From positions 1-42,709 of the IMG/VR virus record IMGVR_UViG_3300031772_000004: a stretch of DNA of 42,709 bases, one strand, 5' to 3'. The first letter of the stretch is position 1, and the number at the start of each line of letters is the position of its first letter. A program made the translations under genes and the position numbers. The notes beneath the pieces were generated by a model. It saw nothing but the letters and a program-made list of their open reading frames with translations, had not been told where the DNA came from and did no database searches. This DNA is from a virus. Shown piece by piece: positions 23,541 through 31,821 of the stretch.

Positions 23541-24926
23541 ATGATTACAAACGACAAACATATTATCGACAACCTTCACAAATTCGGAAACGAATTTCAA
23601 ATTAAGTGCATCTCTAGTTTACTTAGCGATAAAACTTTCATAGAAAGAATCTGTGATATTTTAGATACAGATTATTGGGAAACCGATTCGCATAAGTGGA
23701 TAGTAAAAACCATATCAGAATATTTTTATAAATACAAAGAAATTCCAACACTTACTACATTTAAAGTTAGTGTAGATTCAATTGAAAATGAAATATTAAA
23801 AGCGTCAGTTATTGACCAATTGAAAATGGTTTATATAAAACTGAGTAGCACCGATATAAAATTTGTTAAAGAGCAATTTTTGGAATTTTGTAAAAATCAA
23901 AAATTGAAATCGGCTATTATTGAAAGCGTTGACCATTTAAAAACCGGAAATTATGACAGAATAAAAAGTCTTGTTGATGGCGCAATGAAAGCGGGCATGG
24001 AAAGAAACATTGGCCATGAATATATAACTGATGTGGATGGAAGAATGAGCACCACGACCAGAGATTGTGTTAAAACAAATTGGTCTGTCATTGATTCAAT
24101 ATTGGATGGCGGTCTTGGAAAGGGCGAATTAGGTGTTGTAACTGCACCGGCTGGTATTGGAAAATCTTGGTTTTTAGCGCACATTGGTTCGGAATCAATG
24201 AAACAGGGAAAAAATATTGTCCATTATACACTTGAATTGAATGAAAATTATGTTGGTATTCGCTATGATGCTTGTTTTACTGGTATAGATTTTCAAAACA
24301 TAAAGAATAATATTGATGTGGTTAAAGAAAGATTGAAAACAGTACCGGGTAAATTATTTATTAAGTATTTTCCAATTAAAACCGCTTCAGCACAAACTAT
24401 TAAGATTCACACCGAAAGAATTATGTCGTTGGGAACGAAAATAGATATGATTATCGTTGATTATGCTGATATATTGCGCTCTATAGATTCTATTAGAAAT
24501 AGTAATAGTTATCAAGAAGCCGGTGGAATTTATGAAGAATTAAGAGCGTGCGCTGGAGAATTGCAGATTCCTATTTGGACGGCGAGCCAAAGCAATCGTT
24601 CTAGTTTGGAAGTAGATATTATTCAAGCGAATAACATTGCAGATAGTTATAGAAAAATAATGACAGCGGATTTTGTTATGAGCATCAGTCGTAAAATAGA
24701 AGATAAAATCAGCAATACCGCTAGAGTGCATGTAATTAAAAATAGATTTGGACCTGATGGTATGACTTATCCCACGCGAATGAATACCGGCAATGGAGAC
24801 ATTCAATTACACGATGAACGTTCTCAAGAAGGAATCGGACTTATCGGAGAAATGAGCGAAGGCGAAAATGTTGTAAAGAAATTGTTATCTAATAAATGGA
24901 AATTTCACATGAATGAGCAAGAATAA
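23541..24926 (+). CDS. DnaB-like replicative helicase (T4 gp41-type)
   Basis: The 461-aa protein has the DnaB/RecA-like motor: a linker entering 'SVIDSILDGGLGKGELGVVTAPAGIGKS' (quoted in part), Walker A APAGIGKS (202-209), a LELN segment (231-234, motif H1a region), Walker B MIIVDYAD (303-310), and the TASQSNRSS (motif H3-like) and NRFGPDG segments. The N-terminal ~150 residues are helical, as in the DnaB N-domain. It unwinds DNA 5'-3' at the fork as a hexamer. No primase gene is visible in the window. It is encoded alone between promoter and the reductase gene. Confidence 0.85.
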   Translation: MITNDKHIIDNLHKFGNEFQIKCISSLLSDKTFIERICDILDTDYWETDSHKWIVKTISEYFYKYKEIPTLTTFKVSVDSIENEILKASVIDQLKMVYIKLSSTDIKFVKEQFLEFCKNQKLKSAIIESVDHLKTGNYDRIKSLVDGAMKAGMERNIGHEYITDVDGRMSTTTRDCVKTNWSVIDSILDGGLGKGELGVVTAPAGIGKSWFLAHIGSESMKQGKNIVHYTLELNENYVGIRYDACFTGIDFQNIKNNIDVVKERLKTVPGKLFIKYFPIKTASAQTIKIHTERIMSLGTKIDMIIVDYADILRSIDSIRNSNSYQEAGGIYEELRACAGELQIPIWTASQSNRSSLEVDIIQANNIADSYRKIMTADFVMSISRKIEDKISNTARVHVIKNRFGPDGMTYPTRMNTGNGDIQLHDERSQEGIGLIGEMSEGENVVKKLLSNKWKFHMNEQE

Positions 24927-24981
24927 TTGTTGTGGTTTTATAAAACTCAAATACTTATTGTTTATATACTGAAAAAGTTTT

Positions 24982-26946
24982 ATGAATACAAAAATCACTA
25001 ATCCGATATTATCTTCCGATTTTATAAAAAAGTATAAAAACAGACAGCCAAATTGGGGTTTTAATGGATTGGGCTATATTGTTTTTAAACGCACCTATGC
25101 ACGAACTAAAGACGATGGCACAACAGAAGAATGGTGGGAAACAGTAAGGCGTTGTGTTGAAGGCGCACAACGATTAGGCGCTGATTATAGTGTAGAAGAA
25201 GCGGAACGCTTATATGATTATATTTTTAACTTAAAGGGATGTTTTAGTGGAAGAAGTTTGTGGCAGTTGGGAACAACACTCGTTGATGAATTAAAACTTG
25301 GAGATTCGCTATTAAATTGTTGGGGAACAAAAGTCTCTGAAATTGGCGATTTTAAATTTTATGTCATGGAGAGTATGTTTGGGGGTGGCGTTGGGGGAAA
25401 TTTATCAAAAGAATACACACAAGAATTACCTCGAGTAAAACGAGATGTAAGATGTAGATTAAAAAAGACAAATGATGCGGATTATATCGTTCCTGATAGT
25501 AAAGAAGGCTGGAAGGAATGTTGGGGCAAGATTTTAGAGGCATATTTAAATACAGGCACTTCTTTTACATATTCTACAGTTTGTATAAGAGCCAGCGGCG
25601 AACCACTAAAAACTTTTGGTGGTATCGCTCCTGGCGAAAAACCATTGATAGATGGCACACAAGAATTGTGTAAGATTTTGGAACGCAGAGAGGGTAAAAA
25701 ATTACGCACAGAAGATGTGTATGATATTATCTGTGTTGGTGGAGAAATGGTTAAATCTGGCGGTATAAGACGCACGGCTATTATTGTTGGTGGTGACCCC
25801 GATGATGCTGGTTATACAACTCTTAAACGATGGGATTTAGGCACAATGATACCAAATTATCGGTCTAATGCAAACAATTCTATATTGTGTCCTAAGTTTG
25901 AATATCTTTCTAACTCATATTGGGAGGCTTTCGCGGGTGGTGGCGAAGTATATGGATTAATTAATTTACCATTGATGCGAAAATATGGCAGACTGGGAGA
26001 AGAAAAGTATGGCGGACTTGATTTAAATTCTCCCGACATTATTATATGTAATCCGTGTGGAGAAGCAAATTTAGAGGATAAAGAACCATGCAATTTAGCC
26101 GAGTTGGTTTTGCCAAATATAAAATCTAAAGAAGAAATGTTGGATATAGCTATCTTATTATATAAGACACAAAAAGCTATTTGTAATATGAATTATGTTC
26201 ATGAAGAAACCAATAAGGTTGTTCATCGAAATTTTAAAATTGGACAAAGTATCACAGGAATTTGTCAGCGATTGGATGTTGTAAAAGAATGGGGAAATTA
26301 TACTTATAGAGGTCTTAGAAAATTTGACAAAGAGTGGTCAAAGAAAAAAGGTTATCCCGAATCCAATAGAATGACAGTAATACAACCATCTGGCACAAAA
26401 GGTTTAGTGTTTGGAACAACTCCCGGAGGACATCCTGGCTTTTCAAAGTATTTTATCCGCCGAATAAGATTTTCATCGAATGACCCACTTATAGAGATTC
26501 TCAAACAACACAATTATCACATTGAACCCGAAATAAGATTTGATGGTTCTAAAAACCATAACATATTAGTCATTGACTTCCCATGTGAATTTGATGATAG
26601 TACATTATTAGCAAAAGATTGTGGAGTGATTAAACAATTGGAAATAATGAAAATGCTTCAAGAAGAGTGGGCGGACCAATCTGTATCAATTACTGCATAT
26701 TATAAGAAAGAAGATTTGCCAGAAATAAAAGAGTGGTTAAAACAAAATTATAATAATAGTGTAAAAACTGTAAGTTTCTTGCTTCATAGTGAGCACGGCT
26801 TTATTCAAGCTCCATATGAAGAAATAAACAAAGAAACATATGAAGCATTAAAAGAGAATATTGTTCCATTTAAAGGATTTGAAACAATCACAGGCAGTGA
26901 GATTGATGGCGTTGAATGTACCAATGGTATTTGCCCAATTAAATAA
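24982..26946 (+). CDS. nrdJ: Adenosylcobalamin-dependent ribonucleoside-triphosphate reductase (class II)
   Basis: The 654-aa enzyme is of the monomeric class II type (Lactobacillus leichmannii RTPR-like). It reduces ribonucleotides to deoxyribonucleotides using a thiyl radical made from coenzyme B12. Visible catalytic residues: NCWGT with Cys113 and the radical site NPCGE with Cys359 and Glu361. Cys370 in EPCNL lies 11 residues on, matching the 408/419 spacing of RTPR and pairing with Cys113 as redox couple. The C-terminal shuttle cysteines are in ECTNGICPIK (Cys646, Cys651). It has no large N-terminal ATP-cone. B12 dependence means oxygen-independent dNTP supply, but the host must provide cobalamin; CobS/CobT-like genes are encoded 4 kb downstream. 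A TATACT lies 11 bases before ATG 24982 but lacks a good -35. Confidence 0.9.
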   Translation: MNTKITNPILSSDFIKKYKNRQPNWGFNGLGYIVFKRTYARTKDDGTTEEWWETVRRCVEGAQRLGADYSVEEAERLYDYIFNLKGCFSGRSLWQLGTTLVDELKLGDSLLNCWGTKVSEIGDFKFYVMESMFGGGVGGNLSKEYTQELPRVKRDVRCRLKKTNDADYIVPDSKEGWKECWGKILEAYLNTGTSFTYSTVCIRASGEPLKTFGGIAPGEKPLIDGTQELCKILERREGKKLRTEDVYDIICVGGEMVKSGGIRRTAIIVGGDPDDAGYTTLKRWDLGTMIPNYRSNANNSILCPKFEYLSNSYWEAFAGGGEVYGLINLPLMRKYGRLGEEKYGGLDLNSPDIIICNPCGEANLEDKEPCNLAELVLPNIKSKEEMLDIAILLYKTQKAICNMNYVHEETNKVVHRNFKIGQSITGICQRLDVVKEWGNYTYRGLRKFDKEWSKKKGYPESNRMTVIQPSGTKGLVFGTTPGGHPGFSKYFIRRIRFSSNDPLIEILKQHNYHIEPEIRFDGSKNHNILVIDFPCEFDDSTLLAKDCGVIKQLEIMKMLQEEWADQSVSITAYYKKEDLPEIKEWLKQNYNNSVKTVSFLLHSEHGFIQAPYEEINKETYEALKENIVPFKGFETITGSEIDGVECTNGICPIK

Positions 26947-26955
26947 AGAGGTTAT

Positions 26956-27204
26956 ATGAAAGAAGAGAGATTGCATGAAAAATGGCTAGAATATTGTGAG
27001 GGAAAAAATATAATATTTGAATTTGATAAATTAAAAGCACATTTACAAAAAGAAAAAATGAGTGCTATTGGAAAAGAGTCGGATGTATTGTCTTTTTGGA
27101 CAAAAAATATTATGAAATTTATATCAGATTATAAAATTGATTGTAATGATTCTGATAACTTAAAAAAGCTGATTATGCTTTGTTTGACGATGGGAGAGTT
27201 GTAA
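26956..27204 (+). CDS. Small protein of unknown function
   Basis: The 82-aa mostly helical, charged protein has AGAGG 5 bases before ATG 26956 and sits between nrdJ and thyX (one base before the ThyX start), so it is co-transcribed with dNTP genes. No motif beyond scattered Cys residues. Could be a small accessory to nucleotide metabolism, but nothing in the sequence shows it. Confidence 0.55.
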   Translation: MKEERLHEKWLEYCEGKNIIFEFDKLKAHLQKEKMSAIGKESDVLSFWTKNIMKFISDYKIDCNDSDNLKKLIMLCLTMGEL

Positions 27205-27205
27205 T

Positions 27206-27916
27206 ATGGATAAAGGTTATACGATTTCAGTTTTAGACCATCATGGGTTTGTGCGTTATATAGACCATATGGGTACAGACCAAAGAATTTGTGAAGCGGC
27301 TAGAATAAGCTATAAGTCTCCAAGTAAGGGAGAAGATTCCGATAAGAAATTAATCGAATATCTTTGGAAGAATAAACACACAAGCCCCTTCGAGATGATA
27401 AAATTAACTCTGAATATCAAAATGCCAATCTTTGTGATGCGGCAGTATGTTAGACACCGGATGCAGAATTTAAATGAAGTCAGTGCACGATATACGGAAT
27501 TACCGAATGAGTTTTATATACCAAAAGAATGGAGAAAACAAGATGGTAAGAATAAGCAAGGAAGTGTAAACGAAGAAAAATTCAATCCTAAATTGTGGGC
27601 AGATAGATATAAAGACGCTACGAATGCAGTTTATTTACATTGCTCAGAATCTTATGCTCTTTATGAAAATTTAATTGATGCTGGTATTGCAAGAGAAATG
27701 GCTCGGATGGTGTTGCCTCTAAACATTTATACCGAAATCTACGCATGTTGGGATATGAAAAACCTCTTACATTTTATAACATTGCGTGGTGATGAACATG
27801 CGCAATGGGAAATACAAGAATACAGCAGGGCTATTAAGTCTATTTGTAAAGAATTATTTCCTATGACAATGGAAGCTTATGAGAAATATAAGTGGAAGTT
27901 GATTGAAGAAATATAA
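27206..27916 (+). CDS. thyX: Flavin-dependent thymidylate synthase
   Basis: The 236-aa protein contains the ThyX signature RHR-x7-S at residues 83-93 (RHRMQNLNEVS), followed by ARY, and a C-terminal LRGDEHAQWEIQEYSRAI segment typical of the FAD/dUMP-binding site. It makes dTMP from dUMP using FAD, NADPH and methylene-tetrahydrofolate as carbon donor, replacing ThyA. Length is normal. With nrdJ and the dNMP kinase it forms a dNTP supply set. Its gene is followed by a promoter beginning 2 bases after the stop. Confidence 0.95.
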   Translation: MDKGYTISVLDHHGFVRYIDHMGTDQRICEAARISYKSPSKGEDSDKKLIEYLWKNKHTSPFEMIKLTLNIKMPIFVMRQYVRHRMQNLNEVSARYTELPNEFYIPKEWRKQDGKNKQGSVNEEKFNPKLWADRYKDATNAVYLHCSESYALYENLIDAGIAREMARMVLPLNIYTEIYACWDMKNLLHFITLRGDEHAQWEIQEYSRAIKSICKELFPMTMEAYEKYKWKLIEEI

Positions 27917-27917
27917 A

Positions 27918-27945
27918 TTGACTTTTTATTGTTTTTGGGTATAAT
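27918..27945 (+). promoter_or_regulatory. Strong sigma-70-type promoter for second Mom-like gene
   Basis: TTGACT (27918-27923), 16-base spacer, TATAAT (27940-27945), then exactly 9 bases to ATG 27955. There is no Shine-Dalgarno, so the mRNA would start at or beside the ATG. Confidence 0.7.
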
Positions 27946-27954
27946 TCTTGTGGT

Positions 27955-28731
27955 ATGACTGAATCGAATTTTGTAGACACATCAAAAGTTTATTTACGAC
28001 AAATTGACAAATCTGTTGCAAAAAGTATGATTATTACTTTTCATTATAGTCATAAATGGACACTTTGCCAAGTCGCTTACGGAATTTATTATAAAACAGA
28101 TATTCATCTTGGCTTTATTGAAGGCACCCAAGATGAACTGATAGGCTGTATAGTTTATGCTCAACCCGTAGGAAGAAGCGCAGCTGCTAGTATTACGCCC
28201 TTGCTGAATATTAGTGAAGTCTTTGAACTCACGCGGCTTTTTATACATGATGGCTATGGTAAAAATATAGAAAGTTATTGTATAACTCAATCGTTTAAAC
28301 TATTACACAGAGATTTTCCACACATTAAATGTGTGTTGTCTTATGCAGATGGCGAACAACACCATAAGGGAACAATATATCAAGCCGTCGGCTTTATATA
28401 TCAAGGCAACTCAAGTATTGCATTAATGCCCAATTATAGTGTTAGTTTGGAGGGACCGCCAAATTATAAGTGGATTCATAGTCGGACAGTAAGTTCGACT
28501 TGGGGCAGTCATAATGTAGAGCATTTAAAGAAAGCAATTGGAAAAACGTTTTGGAGAAAGAAAGAAAGCAATAAACACCGCTATGTTATATTCATTTGCA
28601 ATAAGATTTTAAAGAGAAAATTGATTGAGACATTAAAGCATCCTGCCATAGCATATCCTAAAAGTACGGAACACAAAGACGAAATCGAAGAGATTAATTG
28701 TCAAAATAAACCGAAGAATTCATTTTTCTGA
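27955..28731 (+). CDS. Mom-like (GNAT-fold) protein 2
   Basis: The 258-aa protein has all landmarks of the Mom family: HYSHKW (30-35), LIGCIVYAQPVGR (62-74), ELTRLFI (91-97), KNIES (103-107), LSYADGEQHHKGTIYQAVGFIYQG (in parts: SYAD 129-132, GTIYQA 139-144). Mu Mom converts adenine in DNA to a carbamoylmethyl-type derivative and protects phage DNA from restriction. The conserved Tyr, Ser and His here are in the same order as in Mom. Compared with the third copy it shares the C-terminal 'KWIHSRTV' and 'RYV' features. It has its own leaderless-type promoter and stands alone between ThyX and a large virion-type protein. DNA substrate and modification product are unknown. Confidence 0.75.
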   Translation: MTESNFVDTSKVYLRQIDKSVAKSMIITFHYSHKWTLCQVAYGIYYKTDIHLGFIEGTQDELIGCIVYAQPVGRSAAASITPLLNISEVFELTRLFIHDGYGKNIESYCITQSFKLLHRDFPHIKCVLSYADGEQHHKGTIYQAVGFIYQGNSSIALMPNYSVSLEGPPNYKWIHSRTVSSTWGSHNVEHLKKAIGKTFWRKKESNKHRYVIFICNKILKRKLIETLKHPAIAYPKSTEHKDEIEEINCQNKPKNSFF

Positions 28732-28756
28732 TAATATTTATATAATACAGACGATT

Positions 28757-30787
28757 ATGAGTAAAATTTCACTGAAAAAGATTCTAAAAAAACCGCTTAA
28801 TGAAATCGGTTATAATGATGATGATTGGAATAAACTACAGAAATTGCAAAAATATGGTGAGCCAAATTATCATAGCATTCTTTTTAGTAAGGCTACGGCA
28901 AATTCCCTTAAAGCCAATGAATTTTTACACAATTTAGAGCGTGAAATTATAGAAAAAATAGTCTCACTTTTTCACACCAAATCAGAAGTTGGTTATGTTG
29001 AAATTATGAATGTCACAAAACACTATCCATTAGATACAGTCGTGCGATTATCCAATGTTATAGCTAAAACATTGGGATTTGTACATAATTCCGGAAAGTA
29101 TGGCTACATAAAAACTCCTGAATATCTTGACCCTAATCTTGAAGAAGAAATTATGCCACCCGCTAAAGATTGGGCAGAAAAATTTGGAAAACCACTTGAC
29201 CGCGGCGAAGCGCGTGGTTTTATGGATAAGGTTTCGATAGAAATCGAAAACAAGCTGTTGCCTCTTTTTACTAATAACTCCATAGTGTTATTTCGTGATA
29301 TTGTGGTTGCTACTAAAGGATTGCCCTTAGATACTACTATGTATTCTTCACAGAGGCTAGCAAAGAAATACGGATTTAAAATTAACGCAGATAAAAGTGG
29401 CTATATAAAAGATAATAGTGCCATTGCTGAACAAGGAAATAAGAATATGACAAAAACCCAATTTATTAATTTAATAAAAGAATGTATGCAAGAAAAACAG
29501 TTGAATGAGTCTGACCCATCTTATCAGCTTAAAAAGAAGATGGAACAGATTAGCAATCAAATTAGCTATCTTGAGGACAAGGATGACTATTATCGTGCTG
29601 GCCAGTTAAAGAAAGAATACGCAAAATTAAATGCACAATTGGTAAATCTTTCCAAGGGACCAGATGACAATTTAGTAAAGACAGAGGGGCGAGATGACTT
29701 AGAATTTCTTGGTGGCGGCGACGAAACAGATGCCGAAGAAATGGGCACTAAGACTAATGTATTGAAAGAAATAGATAAGGTTGTAAAAGAATATAAAGGT
29801 GGTCTTAAACTTGATGTTAAAGAATTGAATTATGCGGCTCAAGAGGAAGAAACTGATGTCAGTAAATTGTTTTTAGCAGATGTATTGTATGAAAGATTGA
29901 GCAATGTATTTTATAATAGAAATGCATCTAAGGAATCCACTTATATTCAAGTTAATAAACCAGCGGTTAAAGATGCAATCATTCTAAAAATAGGTGATAA
30001 TCCTATGGCATCCACGCTTGTTCCAGATGCTGGTAAATTGGTACCGCCAATTTCTTCTGATAAGGGAGTTGGTGTATTAAGTGGTGGTATGAACAAATTT
30101 GTTAGTCCTTACAATGGACCACAAAAAGAGTCTATGTTGCGGGAAATTGTTGGAAAGAAATTAAAGAGTCTTATTAAGGAATCCATCGAAGAAATAAAGG
30201 TAGAAAAAGCAAAGGGCAATATTACTATCGTGGAAGATATATTCGAAGATATTGTAAAGAAAGAAAATAAAGACGCTATAATGGTTGCAAATGACGCTGG
30301 TAATTTTACCATTCATAATTGTGGCTCACACTATTTTGATATTCGGCCGATGTGGAAAGAAAACTTTGATGTGGTGTATTTCAAAGATAAAGCTGACCGC
30401 GAGAGAAAGTTTAATTTGAATCCAAAAGCATTAAAAGAATATGTTAAATCGAAATTTGATGACGAATCAAATTATGTAATAAAAGCATATAATAAAAATG
30501 CGCCAAATCAGAAAGATGATAATAAAAAGGTAGAAGGCCAACCAGTAAGTGCCAATATAACTATTAAAAAGGTTTCTGATACCAAAAACGAAAACAAGGA
30601 CTACAACGAAAAGCAAGTAAAGAAAGACGAAGATTTGCCTGATAAACCCTTAGCCGAAGTCAAAAAGTTTGATAAACTATCTGACCACAGTGTTAAAGGT
30701 GATAAAGTCAAGTTTACACCGCCAAAGCAAGATAAAAAAGAAAAAGCACATCTTATCAAGTTGAAGAATAAAAAACTAAAAACATAA
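28757..30787 (+). CDS. Large multidomain protein with duplicated helical domain and LKxLIxE motifs
   Basis: The 676-aa protein is not a known family. Residues 1-16 (SKISLKKILKKPLNE) and internal starts at about 231-246 (TKTQFINLIKECMQEK) and 460-482 (LREIVGKKLKSLIKESIEEI) repeat the LKxLIxE helix seen at the N-termini of other proteins in this window. Residues about 61-118 and 162-218 are two copies of one domain, each with PLDT and ending GYIK (GFVHNSGKYGYIK versus GFKINADKSGYIK), with winged-helix-like spacing. A coiled coil follows (about 255-300), then acidic linkers, and a very Lys-rich C-terminus (about 590-676). It looks like a scaffold or virion-associated organiser assembled from modules. 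TATAAT lies 10 bases before ATG 28757 without a good -35. Confidence 0.65.
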   Translation: MSKISLKKILKKPLNEIGYNDDDWNKLQKLQKYGEPNYHSILFSKATANSLKANEFLHNLEREIIEKIVSLFHTKSEVGYVEIMNVTKHYPLDTVVRLSNVIAKTLGFVHNSGKYGYIKTPEYLDPNLEEEIMPPAKDWAEKFGKPLDRGEARGFMDKVSIEIENKLLPLFTNNSIVLFRDIVVATKGLPLDTTMYSSQRLAKKYGFKINADKSGYIKDNSAIAEQGNKNMTKTQFINLIKECMQEKQLNESDPSYQLKKKMEQISNQISYLEDKDDYYRAGQLKKEYAKLNAQLVNLSKGPDDNLVKTEGRDDLEFLGGGDETDAEEMGTKTNVLKEIDKVVKEYKGGLKLDVKELNYAAQEEETDVSKLFLADVLYERLSNVFYNRNASKESTYIQVNKPAVKDAIILKIGDNPMASTLVPDAGKLVPPISSDKGVGVLSGGMNKFVSPYNGPQKESMLREIVGKKLKSLIKESIEEIKVEKAKGNITIVEDIFEDIVKKENKDAIMVANDAGNFTIHNCGSHYFDIRPMWKENFDVVYFKDKADRERKFNLNPKALKEYVKSKFDDESNYVIKAYNKNAPNQKDDNKKVEGQPVSANITIKKVSDTKNENKDYNEKQVKKDEDLPDKPLAEVKKFDKLSDHSVKGDKVKFTPPKQDKKEKAHLIKLKNKKLKT

Positions 30788-30806
30788 TTGTGCATTTAAA
30801 TTTTAG

Positions 30807-30834
30807 TTGACTAATATAAAAAATCTGATATACT
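30807..30834 (+). promoter_or_regulatory. Sigma-70-type promoter with extended -10, for MoxR/CobS-like gene
   Basis: TTGACT (30807-30812), 16-base spacer, TGA-TATACT (TATACT 30829-30834), 9 bases to ATG 30844, no Shine-Dalgarno. Predicted leaderless transcript. Confidence 0.65.
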
Positions 30835-30843
30835 AATATCAGA

Positions 30844-31818
30844 ATGAAAACAAAAGCTTTGGAAAATACTAAAAATGTTGATATAAATTCATTGGAAGAT
30901 TGTCAATCTTGTAAGCCGCCCACTCTTATTATTGATGATATTAAGTGGAAATATTTATATAGAAGTGTTATAAAAGGCAAAACCACCTTAATAATTGGTC
31001 CTACGGGAAGTGGCAAAACTCTTGCGGCTCATTCTATAGCAAAAGCTCTTAAACGAGAAGATAAGTTTTATTATTTTAATCTTGGGGCAATGACAGATGC
31101 TCGGTGTTCCCTTATAGGCAACACCCATTTTGATAAGGATACCGGTACAATTTTTGATGAATCTTTATTTGTCAAAGCTATAAAAACAAAGAATTCTATA
31201 ATTCTTCTTGATGAATTAAGTCGAGCGCATCATGATGCGGTAAATATTTTAATGACTGTATTGGATGAATTACAGCGCTATCTTAGAATTGACGAAAAAA
31301 AGGAATCCGATACTGTGAAAGTGGCTGATGGTGTAACCTTTATAGGGACAGCTAATATTGGAAATGAATATACCGCTACTAGAGTAATGGATAGAGCATT
31401 ATTGAATAGATTTTCTGTTAAAATCGAAATGAATCCTCTTTCAAAAGAAAAAGAGTTTGATTTGATGAAAGAACGGTTTAATCTAACCGATGAAAATCAA
31501 CTTAAAACATTGAATTCCATTGTTGAAATTGCAGAGCATACTCGAACGCAAATAAAGAGTGAAGACCCGAAGGTTAGCAATTTTCTATCAACGCGTTCAG
31601 TTGTTGAGATGACAGATTTATTAAAAGATGGATTTACGCTGAATGAAATTGCCGAAGCGGCTATTTATCCAAATTTTTCAAATGATGGTGGTGTAGATAG
31701 CGAAAGAGTGTATATGAAACAACTTGTGCAAAAATATTTAGAATCGCCAGTGGAACAATCTTCACCATTTTTCCCAGACCCAGACTCCCCAGTGCAACCA
31801 CCAGACCACCCATTTTAA
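30844..31818 (+). CDS. MoxR/CobS-type AAA+ ATPase
   Basis: The 324-aa AAA+ protein has Walker A GPTGSGKT (52-59), Walker B IILLDE (119-124), sensor-1 region TANIGNEYTATR (169-180) and MDRALLNRF (182-190) with the arginine finger. In CobS, the homologous ATPase partners with CobT and CobN to insert cobalt in cobalamin synthesis; other MoxR proteins remodel VWA-containing partners. The very next gene (3 bases later) encodes a VWA protein, so a chelatase-like or chaperone pair is expected. The C-terminal ~20 residues are Pro/Asp-rich (FFPDPDSPVQPPDHPF), unusual for the family. CobS is known in T4-type cyanophages; the family is clear, the biological role is not. Confidence 0.8.
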   Translation: MKTKALENTKNVDINSLEDCQSCKPPTLIIDDIKWKYLYRSVIKGKTTLIIGPTGSGKTLAAHSIAKALKREDKFYYFNLGAMTDARCSLIGNTHFDKDTGTIFDESLFVKAIKTKNSIILLDELSRAHHDAVNILMTVLDELQRYLRIDEKKESDTVKVADGVTFIGTANIGNEYTATRVMDRALLNRFSVKIEMNPLSKEKEFDLMKERFNLTDENQLKTLNSIVEIAEHTRTQIKSEDPKVSNFLSTRSVVEMTDLLKDGFTLNEIAEAAIYPNFSNDGGVDSERVYMKQLVQKYLESPVEQSSPFFPDPDSPVQPPDHPF

Positions 31819-31821
31819 TTT

